A stretch of DNA of 64,000 bases, from positions 238,892-302,891 of the forward strand of contig WBMV01000787.1 in NCBI GenBank assembly GCA_013396655.1. Reading direction: 5' to 3'. Positions 41,901 through 53,900 of this stretch are shown one piece after another; position 1 is the first letter of the stretch; each line of letters begins with the position of its first letter. The translations under genes were made by a program, and so were the position numbers. Source of the DNA: Campylorhamphus procurvoides. Lineage: Eukaryota > Chordata > Aves > Passeriformes > Dendrocolaptidae. The notes beneath the pieces are model-generated. The model was not told the DNA's origin and ran no database searches. It was given only the letters and a program-made list of their open reading frames with translations.

Positions 41901-44900
41901 GGAGAATGGGTCGATTTAGGTTGAACATAAGGAAGAAGTTTTTTTGCAGTGAGGGTTTTAGAACACTGGCACAGGTTACCCAGAAATGTGGTGAATGCCT
42001 CATCCCTGGAAGCATTCAAGGTCAGGCTGGGTGGGACTCTGAGTTGGGGCAGGGGAATCGTGCATGAGTGAGGCTGCTGCTTGTGGAAGAGGCTACCCAG
42101 GGGCTCCCAGCTGCAGCCTGGGGGATGGCTGCTGGCTCTGGGTGCTGGCACAGCAGGGCAGGGGTCCCTGCCACCCTGGGTGTGCCAGAGCCTGCCCAGA
42201 GCCTGCTGGAGCACAGCTAGAACAAAGCTTGTGTTTGCATCAGGGAACAATGAGTCTTATTTTCCATTTTGGTTTTTTTTTTTTTTAAATTGGGTTTCTG
42301 GAAAGCTCATAGTGTGGATGCAGCAGTGGGTTTTGTGTTTGTCTGGCTGGTGTGCACTCTGACTGCTGAGGCAGGTTAAAGTGCTTTGCATGGCAGGTAC
42401 CCCTGCCTTGTTCCTGAGGGTGGTCCTCAGCACAGTGACAAACTCCTGGCTCTACAGCAGATGAAGCACTGAGGCTGTCACTCTTCTGTGAACACCCTCT
42501 CTCCCTTGTCATGAGCTTGTTAAGTGTGCAGCCTGGAAGAAAATATTCTGACTGCTGATTTTAAAAGTAGTGCTGGGAAAGTCATCATGTCCCCAAAGGC
42601 TGGCCTCTGCCTGTGTCACTCTGAGTTCAGATGGTAATAGTGGCAGTTGCATGTTAGGGATTTGAAAGAGGAGGTTACCCATGTGATGGGCAGATCTCAC
42701 AGGTATGGAGGTCCTGAGAGTGGGACTGTGGAGCTGATTGTTGCTGCAGTGAAGGCTGACTTGTGACTTGCACAGAGGGGCGAGCAGAAGGCCAGTTGCT
42801 CTGCATGTGTGATTAATAAAGTTATGGTGCATGTCCCCAGGAATTAGCATTTGGCACAGAACAGATTTAGGGGTGGCAAGAAGGGAAGAACAAGCCACAG
42901 AAAACAAATGTCTCGCCTGATGCTCTGTGGGGCATCTGTGGCTGAGGAGACACGACTCTGTGGTTGTGGCTGTGCCCCCCTCACCAGGCATGCTGGCTCT
43001 GCACCCTCTCTCTGGGACACCTCTCTGCTCTTTGAGTCCAGCAATGCTGTGGGTTTGCTGGCCTGGCTGAGGGCTGGAAAGCACTCTGTCTGCACACAGG
43101 GGCTGGCAGATGTTTTGCTGCAGCCTTGTCCCTGAGAGTAACTCCCTTGTGTGGGAAGAGCCCTCCATCCTGCTGGACCAGGAACAAGCAGCATCTCCCG
43201 GCTCCATAAATTCATCTGCCAGTAGCGCAGATCTGCGTCTGTGCTGCTGGGTGGTCTCTGCTCTGGCTGCAGACGGGAACCTGGAAACAAGATTCTTATT
43301 CTCTGGGTGAAGGGAGCTTTGCTCCCAGGACGGATCCCAGTGAAATCTCCTGGGCTGGCGTTTCTCAAGAGGCGGATGTTGGCCACTGCCAGGCCCTGAC
43401 AAGCAGGGCCAGTTCTGCTCCTCTGGAGCCATCAGGCTGCTCTGGGCTCAAATTAAAAACGAGAAGATGGCCACTCTTGGGGTTGTGCTGGAGTGGGGTG
43501 GTGCCAGCAAGAGTTGTGCAGGTCCATCCCTGACCAGTACTGCTCTGGGACAGGGTGGGAGGGAGGGCAGCAAGGGGCTTGCTGAGCACTGCTCAGGTAG
43601 CCTGTGGGATGGTCCCCAGCACCGAGGAGAACACTGCACTGAACTGGGCTGTTCCAGCCCTGAACCCCCCTGCCTGGCACTGGGATGGCCCCTTGGTGCC
43701 TGAGCCATCCCTGGGTACTCTCCTTCTCCTCTGCTGGGGTTTGCTTGCCTTGGCATGCCATGGGGAGGGCCATGCCCCACAGCAACCAGCTCCCTTCAAC
43801 TGACTGCCTGGTCCTGAAGACTGTTCTTGCCAGGGCTGTCCTCTTGCTCCTGGCAGCTGCCTGCTGCTGCCTGTGCTGTGCCTCGGGGCCACTGACAGCA
43901 TTGGAGTGGGGTTGGCCAGAGGCTGCCTGTGGCCAGTGCTACCCTGTGAGCTGGAGGATGGCTCCTATCCCCAAGCAGGGTGTTGTGCCATGGGGCTGGG
44001 AGCTGGGAACCTGGGCAGGATGCCTGGGCACGCAGCTCCCTCGAGGGCAGCAGTCTGACAGTGTTGGGTGCCTGGCTCTGCAGTGCTTCTTGAGCTGGCT
44101 TCTCACTGCCTCTCTCTTTGCTTCTCTTCTCTTGCCAGGAACGACTGTGTGTCCCCCTTGTGACAACGAGATGAAATCAGAGGCCATTGTGGAGCACCTG
44201 TGTGCCAGCGAGTTTGGTAAGGAGCAGCACTGTGGGGGGGCATGGGGGGGCTTCCCGGGTGGGCACGGGGCAGTGTGGCTCCTGTGTGGGCTGGGTTGGG
44301 ACCCCAGGGTTCCCTGCCCTCTCTGCTGTGGCGGTGTGGCCCTGAGGCCAGTCGTGTGTGCCTCTAGATGTCAGTGTGGGCGCGTGGAGGCGGGCGCAGG
44401 GACAGCACTGGGCTGGACTGGACTGGATGTGTCTGAGACGTGTCCTGCTCCCCCAGCCGGGCACATGGGGACAGGGGTGGCGGGTCCTGGGGCAGTGCCC
44501 GCACTCTGCATGGCCCCAGTGGCAGTGCTGGGTGTCTGCCCTGCTCCTCCTGGGAAAATGTGGTGTGGGACAAGCCCCCTGGGAGTGGGGCCACCTGCCA
44601 AAGCAGCCGTGCTGCTGTCAGCCCCAGTGGAGACCCCGAGCTGGGTGCCTCGGTCTGGGCCTGGGCAGAAATGGCAGTGCCTGTTCTTTGGTGAGCTCGA
44701 GGGGGCTGTAACTTAACCCTGGTGTTCACAAGCTCTGGTGTGCTTGCAGGAATAACATGTAGCATGGATCCTTGCTCTGCCTGCAGGCATGAATGAGGAA
44801 ACCAGTCTCCTCCTTCCCCAGATTGCTTGCACTGCTGTGTTTCTTTTTAGAAAAGTTATGCTGCTCTTGTCAAGTCTAGGTGTAAAACCCCAAAGCTTGT

Positions 44901-47900
44901 CCTTGTCTAGCTAGGGCCAAGCTGTGAGCTTAAAAATGCAGAGCTGCTTGAAAGCTGTGTGCTGTGTATATTATGAGTGAGTGAGCGAGACAATCAGAGA
45001 TAAACTGAACTACATTTAAAAAAAAAGATTATCACAGGGAAAAATACTAGCTTTCTCAGATCAAACCCAGAATTAACTGGTTTTGACGTCCTTGCTGGTG
45101 TATGTAACTTTCCCAGAAGGTTATTAAAGGCATATTGAACAAGGTGTGCATTCCTGGGGGATTAACACTTGAATGTGCCCTGTGCTGGAGCGTGCTATGC
45201 AAACCCAAACCTGCTCTGCATGCTGGTGCGTTCCCCTTTCTGCTGGAAATGAATTCTCAACTCTCCTGCAGATTTGGTATGCCAGAAGTCCTAAGTTCAG
45301 CTCAGGCTTTTTCTAACAGGGAAAACCATCAACAGGAACACCCATGCAAATAGTCTCCCAGGAATGTGCATACTTCTGGCCTGGCTGGGGAATGGAAGCA
45401 GACATTGAGTGCACAGCCTGGCTGGGGATCAGGAGATGCTGGGTGAGCTGGGGTGCTCAGAACTCAGTGCTCAGGCATGTCATGGGAGCTGAATCAGAGC
45501 TGCCCCTGCCCCACTGCGTATGTGGGGAGAGACTGGGGAGAGTTTCCCAGCTGGTGGGGCAAGGGGGGTGAGGGAGAAAGTGGCCTCTGGATCCAGCCCA
45601 CCTTGTTTGGGCAGGAGCTGCTTGCCTGGGCTTGCAGTGATGCAGAGGCTGTGGCTGGAGGCTGGAGGAGGTTTGAGGGGCACTGACTGGTGACAGTGGC
45701 AGCTCCATTGCTGTTGAGTCACTGCAATACCCATCACCCTGCCAGAAGAGTGAGCCGAGGTTGCATTCTGCTGGTGGGCAAGTGCTGGGAATTGAAATAA
45801 CAAGTTTAACCACATGCTTGTCATCAGCTACTGCTGCTAAATACCCTCCCATGCTCTGGGACAGTTACACAACGGGGAGCAGAGGCCAAACCAGAAGAAT
45901 TCATGGCCTCGGCAGAGCAGCTTGAGGCAGTGACTTGTCCACAGTGTAAGTTGTTGTTGGGAAATATTGTGGTGACAGTGTCCAAAGGATGCAAATATTT
46001 CTTGGCAGATGTGGCCAGTTTGTAGCCAGCTGGGGAGCAGGAGCAAGGGATGGGATGCAGTGCAGGTCCTACCTGTGCCTCATGAGGAAAGGCAGTGTGG
46101 GGACTCTGGGGGATGTCTCATCTGGGGTGAGCAACTAGCAGAGGAGGCATTGGCTTCAGGAAGTTTTCCCAAAGCACAGTCCGTGGCCCTTGGATCTTTG
46201 TTTAGTCTTGGGGGTTTACTGTCATGGGGTGATTTCTCAAGGAGAGCTGTTTATCTGGCACTAAAATAAACTCCCGACCCTTCAGACTGAGGTTTCTCAT
46301 GCACATCCACCAAGGTAAACACTGGCAGCTGACAGGTTACAGATCCTCATCAAAGCCAGACATGTACAATAAATGTTTAAACTAACATGTGCTGCATGGG
46401 GCAGCTGTTGGTGGGTTCTGCACTGATTCCCACTATATCATTACTGTGGATTTCCCTTACATCCCAGGAGTTCATTACAGGCAAGAGGTGAGGAGCACTT
46501 TGCTAACCACAGATGTGTGGCTGTGTAGCAACCCTGAGGAGGATCTTGAGAACAGTGCAGGAAGAGAGCTGGGACACAGGGAGACTGTAAAGAAAAGGCA
46601 GAAGATGGTCTTGGACAAGGTGCTGGAGCTCAGAGGGGTGCCAGGGGGCTGCCAGCCTCATGGTCCAGCAGAACACCATGGGTTTGCCTTCGTTTGAGCA
46701 GTGGTGAACGTGGGCTCTGGAGTTTCTCTTAGTCATTTTATCTATTGTTTCTGCCCTTTTGGAGGTAGCTTGGCAGCTCCTGCAAGGGCAGGGCAGCTCC
46801 AGGTTGGGTGCCAGGCCTGGGCACAGAGCAGTGCAGGGGCATGGGCGAGGTACACAAGGGTAACTGCAGTGTAGATTTTGGTGCAGTGCTGGGGCAGCGA
46901 TGGATGCAAGAGGAGGCGTGAGATCGGCCTCCCATGCCCCCACAGCCACCTCCCCTGGCTGCCCTGGGCTCCAGCCAGCACTTGTTTCTTACTCCTGGAG
47001 TTCTTTCCACGCTGTTTCTCTTAGTGATTTTATTTATTGTTTCTGCCCTTTTCCTGGGGTCTGAGGGGATCCTGCTGAACGGGCTCGGTGGCACTGGGGA
47101 CTGCAGAACAATCAATACATGCTGTTTATTTTTTCCCGGTGACTGACAGCTCCTTGCCTGCAGTCTTCTCCTGTTACAGCCCTAATGTGTCTTCTGGCAG
47201 GTTTCCTCCTTCTCAGTGATTTCTAAAGGAAGGAGAAATGAGGCTGAAGGAACAGTGGAGCTTTCCCTTCTCTCACATTCCCTTCCCTGCCCGTGAGGTG
47301 CTGGAGTGGGGCCCCTGCCTGTGCAGGGAGAACAACAGAGACAGCATCCTGGTCCCAGGCTCGTGTGTGCTGAAAAAGAAGGGCTGGAGGTGCCTGTGGG
47401 GCACACTCGTGGTGGGTGCGTGGTGGTGGGCAGTGAGCAGGGCACGGGGACTCCTGCTCTCATGTTGTGTCTGTCCCAGTATGGGGCTGTCCTTGGAGAA
47501 GGCTGTGCTGGATCGTGTGTGTCCTGTGAGAACAAAGGGGAAGATGGGCTTGTGGGTGGCACGTTGACCCTGCAGCTCTCAGGGGCACTGTGGTGTGTGG
47601 GGTGGTGAGTGCTGTTTCTGCAGCTGTTGCCAGTGCCTGTGGCTGTGGTGCAGCTGCTGCACTGGAAAGGTGGCACGTGTCTATGCTGTGGACAACCCTC
47701 TGGGTCCCTCCCTGGGGTCAGCTCCTGCCTGGCAGCCACAGCTGAGGGTTTAGTGTGTCCAAGCAAACCATCCTGGGGTCTCCAAGGTGATTCTGGCCCT
47801 TCTCCTGCTCGCCACTGAGGCGGATTTGGTGCAGCATGGGGGAGCAGAAAGGCCAGGGCTCCCAGTGAGGAAGCTGTTTGCTTTGGCAGCTCAGCTGGGT

Positions 47901-50660
47901 CCTGGAGCCAAGACTTGGTCTGTCCCACACGAGCCTTTTGCCTGCCGCAGGGGCGTTCCAGGGCTGGGTTGATGCCAGCTGAGCTGCCGCAGCAGCGAGT
48001 TGCACCACGGTCCCCCCTGCCAAATCCCGTGTTTTAGGAAAGCCACAAGCTGGGCACTGCCTCCCACTGTGTGACAGTGAGCTCTCAGAGTGGGATGTGC
48101 ATGGGAATGAATGTGCCCTCAGGTGCTGCTGTTCTGGTGCACGTGGGACATGTCAGAGCTGCCTGTCCAGCACAGCTTTAATGCCTGGGAGCCTCACCTG
48201 AAACGTGAGCTGGAGCTCAGGGAATGTGGCCCAAGGTGGGGAGCAAGGTGGGGCCAGGTCACTGCAGAGGGGTGAGGCCTGAACAGTGTTCATCGTGCTC
48301 ATGTGATTGCTCATCCTGCAGCACTGCAGGCAGCCAAACCGTGGTGGTTCCTGAGCCAGGCTGGGTTCACTTGGGCAGCACTGCAGGCTGTTGCTGGTGA
48401 CAAGGACATCACTGCTGGGGAGAGCAGAGCCTGACACAAACTATTTGCACCCCTGATCAGCCTCCTCCTTCATCCCCCTTGGCGTTATCCCATCTTGGCT
48501 CTGTGCGCTGCTCTGCACGAGCGAGGTTTGGATGAGGTTTTGGTTCACATCTGGATTTATGGTTCCCCTGGGCAGCTCCTATGAACCTGCATTGCTGGCT
48601 CACAAACTGCTGTGTGCAGGGAAGGGAGCAGCTGTGAGCTCCCACGGCACAGCATTACCAGGCCTTCTTTGTCTTCCATGGACTGTGGTACTTGGAGTAG
48701 GTCAGCACCTCCACCAGCTGCCAGATCCTTTTCTTCCTCTCACAACAAGGATTGAACCTTTCGGTGATCACAGCAAAGCAGTTTGCAAACAAGCCATTTG
48801 GCAAAAGTCTCTTTCTGTGCCATTATAATGGTGTTTTACCATCCCTCCTGTGCTTAGTGCAGGGGCTCCAAGTCAGCACAGATAAACAAACTGGAGTTCA
48901 CATTGAGGGGTGTTGCTGCTGCTGCCCAGTTAATGTCATGGAGCTTAGGGCAGCCTGAAAACTACTTGCTTCATTTTCCAGATTGGTTGCAAACTGATCT
49001 GGTTCAGCATCTTTAACTCCTTAAAGCTGGAATCTCTTTAGCCCTTTAAACATCCTGAATTTGGAAAACAGATGGAATGAAAATTGCACTTAGGCTTATA
49101 GTCCTAGATTACTTTCTTGTACAATAACAGTGTAACACAACAGGGCCCTTGGCAAACCCGGCGGGTGTTTTTGGCACGGGGGCAGACAAACCCCATTGCT
49201 CCTGTTTCCAGGGCAGTGGATGGGAGCAGAGGGGTGATGCTGACTCTGTGCTGCCTGCTCGGGGTTGTCAGCATGCTGTCCTGCTGCCATCCCTTTCTGG
49301 AGTGGTGAGCAGTGCTGCTGTCCAGGAAGCAACACGTGTTTGCTGCTGCATGTTCCAGCAGAGCAAGACTTCAAGGAACGATGCTGCGGGGACCTGTCTC
49401 CCTGCCAGAGCCAGAGGCTCCTGTGGGCTGCCTGCACCCGCCCTCAGACTCAAATGAGAAGGGACAGCAGCCAATTAATCACCTCTCTGAGCACTAGTTA
49501 TCTGCAGCTCTGAAGTAAACTCCCAAACAATGGAAATATGTTAGTAATTTTTGGCCATATGTGCTTTTCCCCAAAAATGAGGCAGAGCCAAATGGCACAG
49601 ACGTGATACTTTAATGTACAACACATTTTCATCATTTTTACCATGTATGCAAAATTCCTCTTCATGGTCAGGCAAGGGAACATTATTTTCCTTTTTTTGG
49701 TTGTGATTAACTCAGGGAAATGCTGAACCCAAAGAGGAGAGGATTTTCCATGTAGGTTGTATCAGACCAACTCCCCTTCTCCTGGGGAAGGTGCAGGCAG
49801 TGTGGCAGGGGCTGCACAGCTCCAATGCAGAGACATCCAGTGCTTGGAAACTTGTTTCACAGGCACCTGAGGGCTGGTGTGACTGCAAACAAATGCTTGA
49901 GAAACCAAATTGACCTTTTAAATGATCCTTCCAAGAGTCTCTCCATGCCTCCAGAGCAGGGAAATCACCTTGTTTGCTCAGCTAATGTTTTGCTTGCAAA
50001 GAGCTCACCGGCAGCTGAACAAGTCCCCTCTCAAATGGGAAGTGCTGGATGCTTTGCTGGGGGAAGGAGAGCAGAGACATCAGTGCTTTACCTGGATGCT
50101 CTCCCGGGTGTGGGGACAGCCCTGACTCGGGCACAAGGGTTTGTGTGTCACCACGGGCCAAGTCATGGTCGGGGGATGCAGGAGTGGGGTGGGGAGAAGG
50201 GGATTGCAGGAGTGGGGTGGGCACTGCTGCTGTCCCAGTGCCCTCTCATCCCCAGCCTTGCTGAGCAAAGGCTTTGTGCCAGCGAAGGCTGCTCAGGAGT
50301 TGTTTTGTTTTTCCCCTCCCTCTGGCTTGTTTTGCAGCTCTTAAGATGACCATAAAGGAAGTAAAGAAGGAGAACGGGGACAAGATGATCATCCCGAGGA
50401 AGAGGAAGGCACTGAAGCTGGGGCCCATCCGGAAGAAGAACCTGAAGAAGCTGGTGCTGTACCTGAAAAACGGGGCAGACTGTCCCTGCCATCAGCTGGA
50501 CAACCTCGGCCACTACTTCCTCATCATGGGCCGCCAGGTGAAGACCCAGTACCTGCTGACGGCCATCTACAAGTGGGACAAGAAGAACAAAGAGTTCAAG
50601 AAGTTCATGAAGAAGATGAAATCTCCCGACTGCCCGACGTTTCCGTCCGTTTTCAAGTGA
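38906..50660 (+). CDS. SFRP1: SFRP1 secreted Frizzled-related protein (3 exons)
   Basis: Coding exons are 38906-39431, 44139-44216 and 50338-50660, with continuous frame, giving 308 aa (human 314). Residues 1-26 form a signal peptide ending at ASEYDY. The cysteine-rich Frizzled domain contains exactly ten cysteines (52, 62, 99, 108, 115, 123, 127, 134, 151, 160). N167 in NAT is a glycosylation site. The netrin-like domain has six cysteines (180, 183, 197, 250, 252, 300) and lysine-rich stretches for heparin binding; it ends CPTFPSVFK. The protein is secreted and blocks Wnt signalling by binding Wnts and Frizzled receptors. The start was chosen by homology; the upstream CpG block is the promoter. 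Introns of 4.7 and 6.1 kb make a compact locus. The exon 1 frame would stay open past the donor to a stop at 39656-39658. Confidence 0.97.
39797..39802 (+). terminator. Candidate intronic polyadenylation signal in SFRP1
   Basis: AATAAA is followed at once by a GT-rich TAGTGACTGTGG. It lies 139 nt beyond the in-frame stop reached by reading through the exon 1 donor. Use of this site would yield an SFRP1 lacking the netrin-like domain. Confidence 0.35.
41897..42062 (+). mobile_element. CR1 LINE fragment
   Basis: The block contains AACATAAGGAAGAAGTTTTT, GCACAGGTTACCCAGAAATG and CCTGGAAGCATTCAAGGTCA, the typical CR1 order. It lacks the extreme 3' tail. Confidence 0.85.
44217..50337 (+). other. 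SFRP1 intron 2
   Basis: No embedded gene was found. The intron has a duplicated 39-bp segment (46722-46760 and 47014-47052). AT-rich stretches occur near 44830-45130 and 49480-49750. It is bounded by GTAAGG and TTTTGCAG. Confidence 0.65.
46722..47052. repeat. Duplicated 39-bp segment, copies 292 bp apart
   Basis: Copies at 46722-46760 and 47014-47052 differ at only two positions; both begin GTTTCTCTTAGT and end TTTCTGCCCTTTT. The DNA between them is not obviously repeated. Confidence 0.75.
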
Positions 50661-50928
50661 TGCAGTGGGTGGCGGGAGAGCCGCTGCCTGGACCTGTGCA
50701 GCCGGGCTCGGCCTCGCCTCTCTGCAGCAGGGATGCTGGAGCCAAGCCCTCCTGCTCCTCCTCCTGCTCCTCAGAGCCCCCTCACTGCCCCCAGCCCTCC
50801 CACATCCCCGCTGCCAGTGTTTGCTGATGGCCTGGGTGTGCAGTGTGTGCACCAAACAGTCGCCGAGGCCACACTTGATTTATGTCCACAATACCTAAAG
50901 ACCTGTTACTGTACAGATATGTGCAACC
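50661..50928 (+). other. SFRP1 3' untranslated region (proximal part)
   Basis: This follows the SFRP1 stop and leads to an ATTAAA at 50929. Mammalian SFRP1 has a much longer untranslated region. The AT-rich DNA at 51810-52130 could be a distal part of it if a later polyadenylation site is used. Confidence 0.55.
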
Positions 50929-50934
50929 ATTAAA
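50929..50934 (+). terminator. SFRP1 proximal polyadenylation signal (candidate)
   Basis: ATTAAA lies about 270 nt after the stop, with GT-rich GGGGTGTGAAGTGATGG downstream near 50968-50984. Confidence 0.4.
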
Positions 50935-53900
50935 ATAGCAGCTCCCAGGTAAAGAGGGCGAGCAGAGGGGTGTGAAGTGATGGCAGGAGGTTTGGTGCTT
51001 GCAGAAAGGACCCTCGTGGCTGTGTCACTCCTGTCTGCATGGCTGCAGGATCATCCTGAACTCCTGTGTGAGCCAGAGCTGGCTGATTAGACAGACATCC
51101 CATCCTCATGAGCAGAGTTAATAAACGAGTAGTGGAGAGCCCGTTACAACCTCTGATAAAACTTCTAATAGCTAATTGCCCTCACTGTAAAAAAAATCCC
51201 GTTGTAGTCTAAACCTGCTTTGTTTAAGCCTTAACCCAGGTCCTTACGGTGCCTTGATGGGCAGGAGCCCTCCCTCACCAGCATCCCTTGCAGTGTCTCA
51301 CCAGGCTCCTGCCCTGGCCTCTGCCACCCCAGCTGAGCACCTCGTGCCCAGTGCTGTGCTGCTCCCTGGCAGCCCTCGAGCCCCCAGGCCATGCCCAGCA
51401 CGTTGGTGTGCTGGCCTTGGGGGCAGAGGGGCTCCCTGCCTCCACTCGTGCCTTTGGCCTCACGTGGGCCCCCGACACCCAGCCGAGCTGCCGTGCCCTC
51501 AGCCTGGCGTGGCAGTGCTGCTGGTGCCCAGACCTGCCATTCCATTTTAGCCCCCTGCAAAGGTTCTCTTGCTGGCCTGCCCAGGGCTCTGGCTGTGGAG
51601 GAGCTCGGGGCCAGCTCCTCCGGTTTGTGTCACTCCCTCACTTTACCAGTGATGTTTTTATAGTTCCTTCAGGCTGCTGGCAAAGCACCAGAGTGCAGAA
51701 GGCTGAGGACTTGTCCTCAGGGAGCGCCGCAAGGAACGCATCGTTTCTGTCTTTGCCTCTTTGCTGTCTCTGTGGGACCCATCAGTCTGGGTTTTTGTCT
51801 GTTTGATCTGTGACAACTTGGCTTTGTATCATTCTGCCTTTTTTTTTCTCCCTAATCAAAATGTTGTGTTTGTATGATTTCAAATAGTTTATGAAAGACA
51901 AAGAATGTTTCAGCTGAATGATTACATTTATCGACCAAACTGAAATTCATTATTCTGTTAATTGGACAAGTTCTCTTTTCCATAGACCCATATCGTTCCA
52001 CATTGATTATCCTTCCTGCTTCCATTCAGTATTCTCATCCATCACCAATGCTCTAAGAGAATGAATGTCTGAGATCTGAGATAATCCTGTTGTATGAAAT
52101 ACAGTTAAATGAAATAACAAATTCTCATTTTTGGGGTTTGAACCAAGCCCACTCAAAGCTGGTAAATTAATGATGCCTTAGCTCAGGAGTGCTGTTTATT
52201 CCCCACATGGGGACAGAGCTGTGGACTTGGTTGTAGAAGAATTCCACGAAGAAGCCAAGCACTCTGAGGAATGATGTTTCACAGCTAACAGAGATGGATT
52301 TAGGACGTGAACTTTGTAGAGAGTCCCACTAGGTTGTCTTAGACCACCATTTGTAGTAGTGTTGTTTCTTTATTGCAAAATTAATCATTGTAGATAATGT
52401 GCTTTTATCAGTGAAGTAAATAAATAAACCACAGGCTTTAACAACCACAGGTTGATTAGGTGAGTGATGGAGAGGGCTGACAAATCCAGCTGTTGGGAAA
52501 CTGAGTTGGGCCATGGTGAGCTGAAAGGCTGGTTATCTGTGAGTGCCCACAGGGGCAGCACCTGTAAAAGCCCTGCAGGGACCCTCCATCTCCACTGGCT
52601 CACCTCCTGAGCACAGAAGGTGCAGAGGAGTTGCTGCCAAAGTTGCCAAATGAAATCATTGCACTGTGATTCCCCCAGCAGGGGAGGGTTGAGAGCTGGG
52701 GGAAGCAGCAAGTTCTTTCTGCAGCGTGTTTGACCAGAGACATCAGCTGTCACCACGAGAGCAGGTAAGGCCAAGCTGTGTGGCTGCTGTTTGGGGTGTC
52801 CTTTTCCCATCTCAGAGCTGGTGCCTGGGGTGATTTGGGACCTGGGCATCCCTGCCTTTCACTGCTGGGTGGTCTGTGATTGCTCAGCAAAGTGTGAGCA
52901 TCAGGTAGGTTTGAAGATATGCAGGAAGCCAGGCAATGTGTTTGCTGAATATTTACAAGCTCAGTTCCTTTACTGGCTTCTTATAACTGGCAACTCTTGA
53001 AGTAATTTTAGGTCATGTGAAAAGCGAGAGTCGAAGTCAACTGCTGCATGTGGGTACATTTGCTGTCTTTAGATTTCCTGTGGTGATCTCTGACAAGAAA
53101 AGTCTACTGGAACCTGAAATGGTCTAAGTGTAAACTAAGAAGAAAGCAGCAGAGATCCTGGACTTGTGCCTGTGCTGGGTCACATGGAGCAAGCAAATTT
53201 TGCTGAAATGAGGCTCCTTAAATCAGACACCATGTGTCTGCTGGTGTAGCATTCCCTGGAGCAGAGAGATACATGTTGGTGCAGTTTATGGGTACATTTT
53301 ACATTTTAAACCATCAGATGCTGATTCTTACAATGAGTTCCAGTTTAAGTTACAAGCATTTGTGTAAAATACTCAGTCTAAGACATACTTCGTGCTGGGA
53401 GACAACTTCAGTTTTGCCCTGCTGAGGGCTGAGGGGTGTCTGAGGGACAGGACATGCCTCCTCTGGGCTGTTCAGGCTTGCTGTCAGCCTGGGCTTATCT
53501 GAAGTAAGAATCTTAAATCCTAAAATAAAATATCATCCTTCTGTGACTCAATTTATCCTCCCAATACTGTTTATCTTCTTTGCTTCAGCATTCCTTCTGT
53601 TGAGGACCGCCTGTTAATTGAGTTTCTGGCCTCCAGTTTGTAGTTCACTTATAAACAAATACAGTTTTCTTTCATGCTATACAAAAAGTCATCTCCCATC
53701 CCTCAATTAATTTTTCACATTGCTGGCAGTCTGTGTTCTGCTTTGACCTCTGCTGGGAAATGTAGAGCTGGGAAGAACAGTTGAGCAATGGGGGAGGATT
53801 TATTCTGGAGGAGACGGGATGTCAGGCTGGGGTGTCCTGTGCAGGAGGAGGGTGATGCACCCTGGCTGTGCCAGGCTGGAGCTGCTTTGTTGTGGGCTCA

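Larger units (their letters stand above)
39432..44138 (+). other. SFRP1 intron 1
   Basis: No embedded gene was found in this intron. It holds a CR1 fragment at 41897-42062 and two AATAAA signals, at 39797-39802 and 40045-40050. Long open frames near 42509-43432 (minus) and 43685-44716 (plus) are GC-rich chance frames without family features; the second runs over exon 2 in another frame. Confidence 0.7.

Noticed and set aside
42509..43432. 307-codon open frame on - inside SFRP1 intron 1
   Set aside because: No domain, no promoter or polyadenylation context, and typical GC-rich chance composition.
43685..44716. 343-codon open frame on + spanning SFRP1 exon 2
   Set aside because: It overlaps the real exon 2 in another frame and continues through both splice sites.
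47182..47928. 248-codon Pro/Ser/Thr-rich open frame on - in SFRP1 intron 2
   Set aside because: Low-complexity chance frame with no family resemblance.
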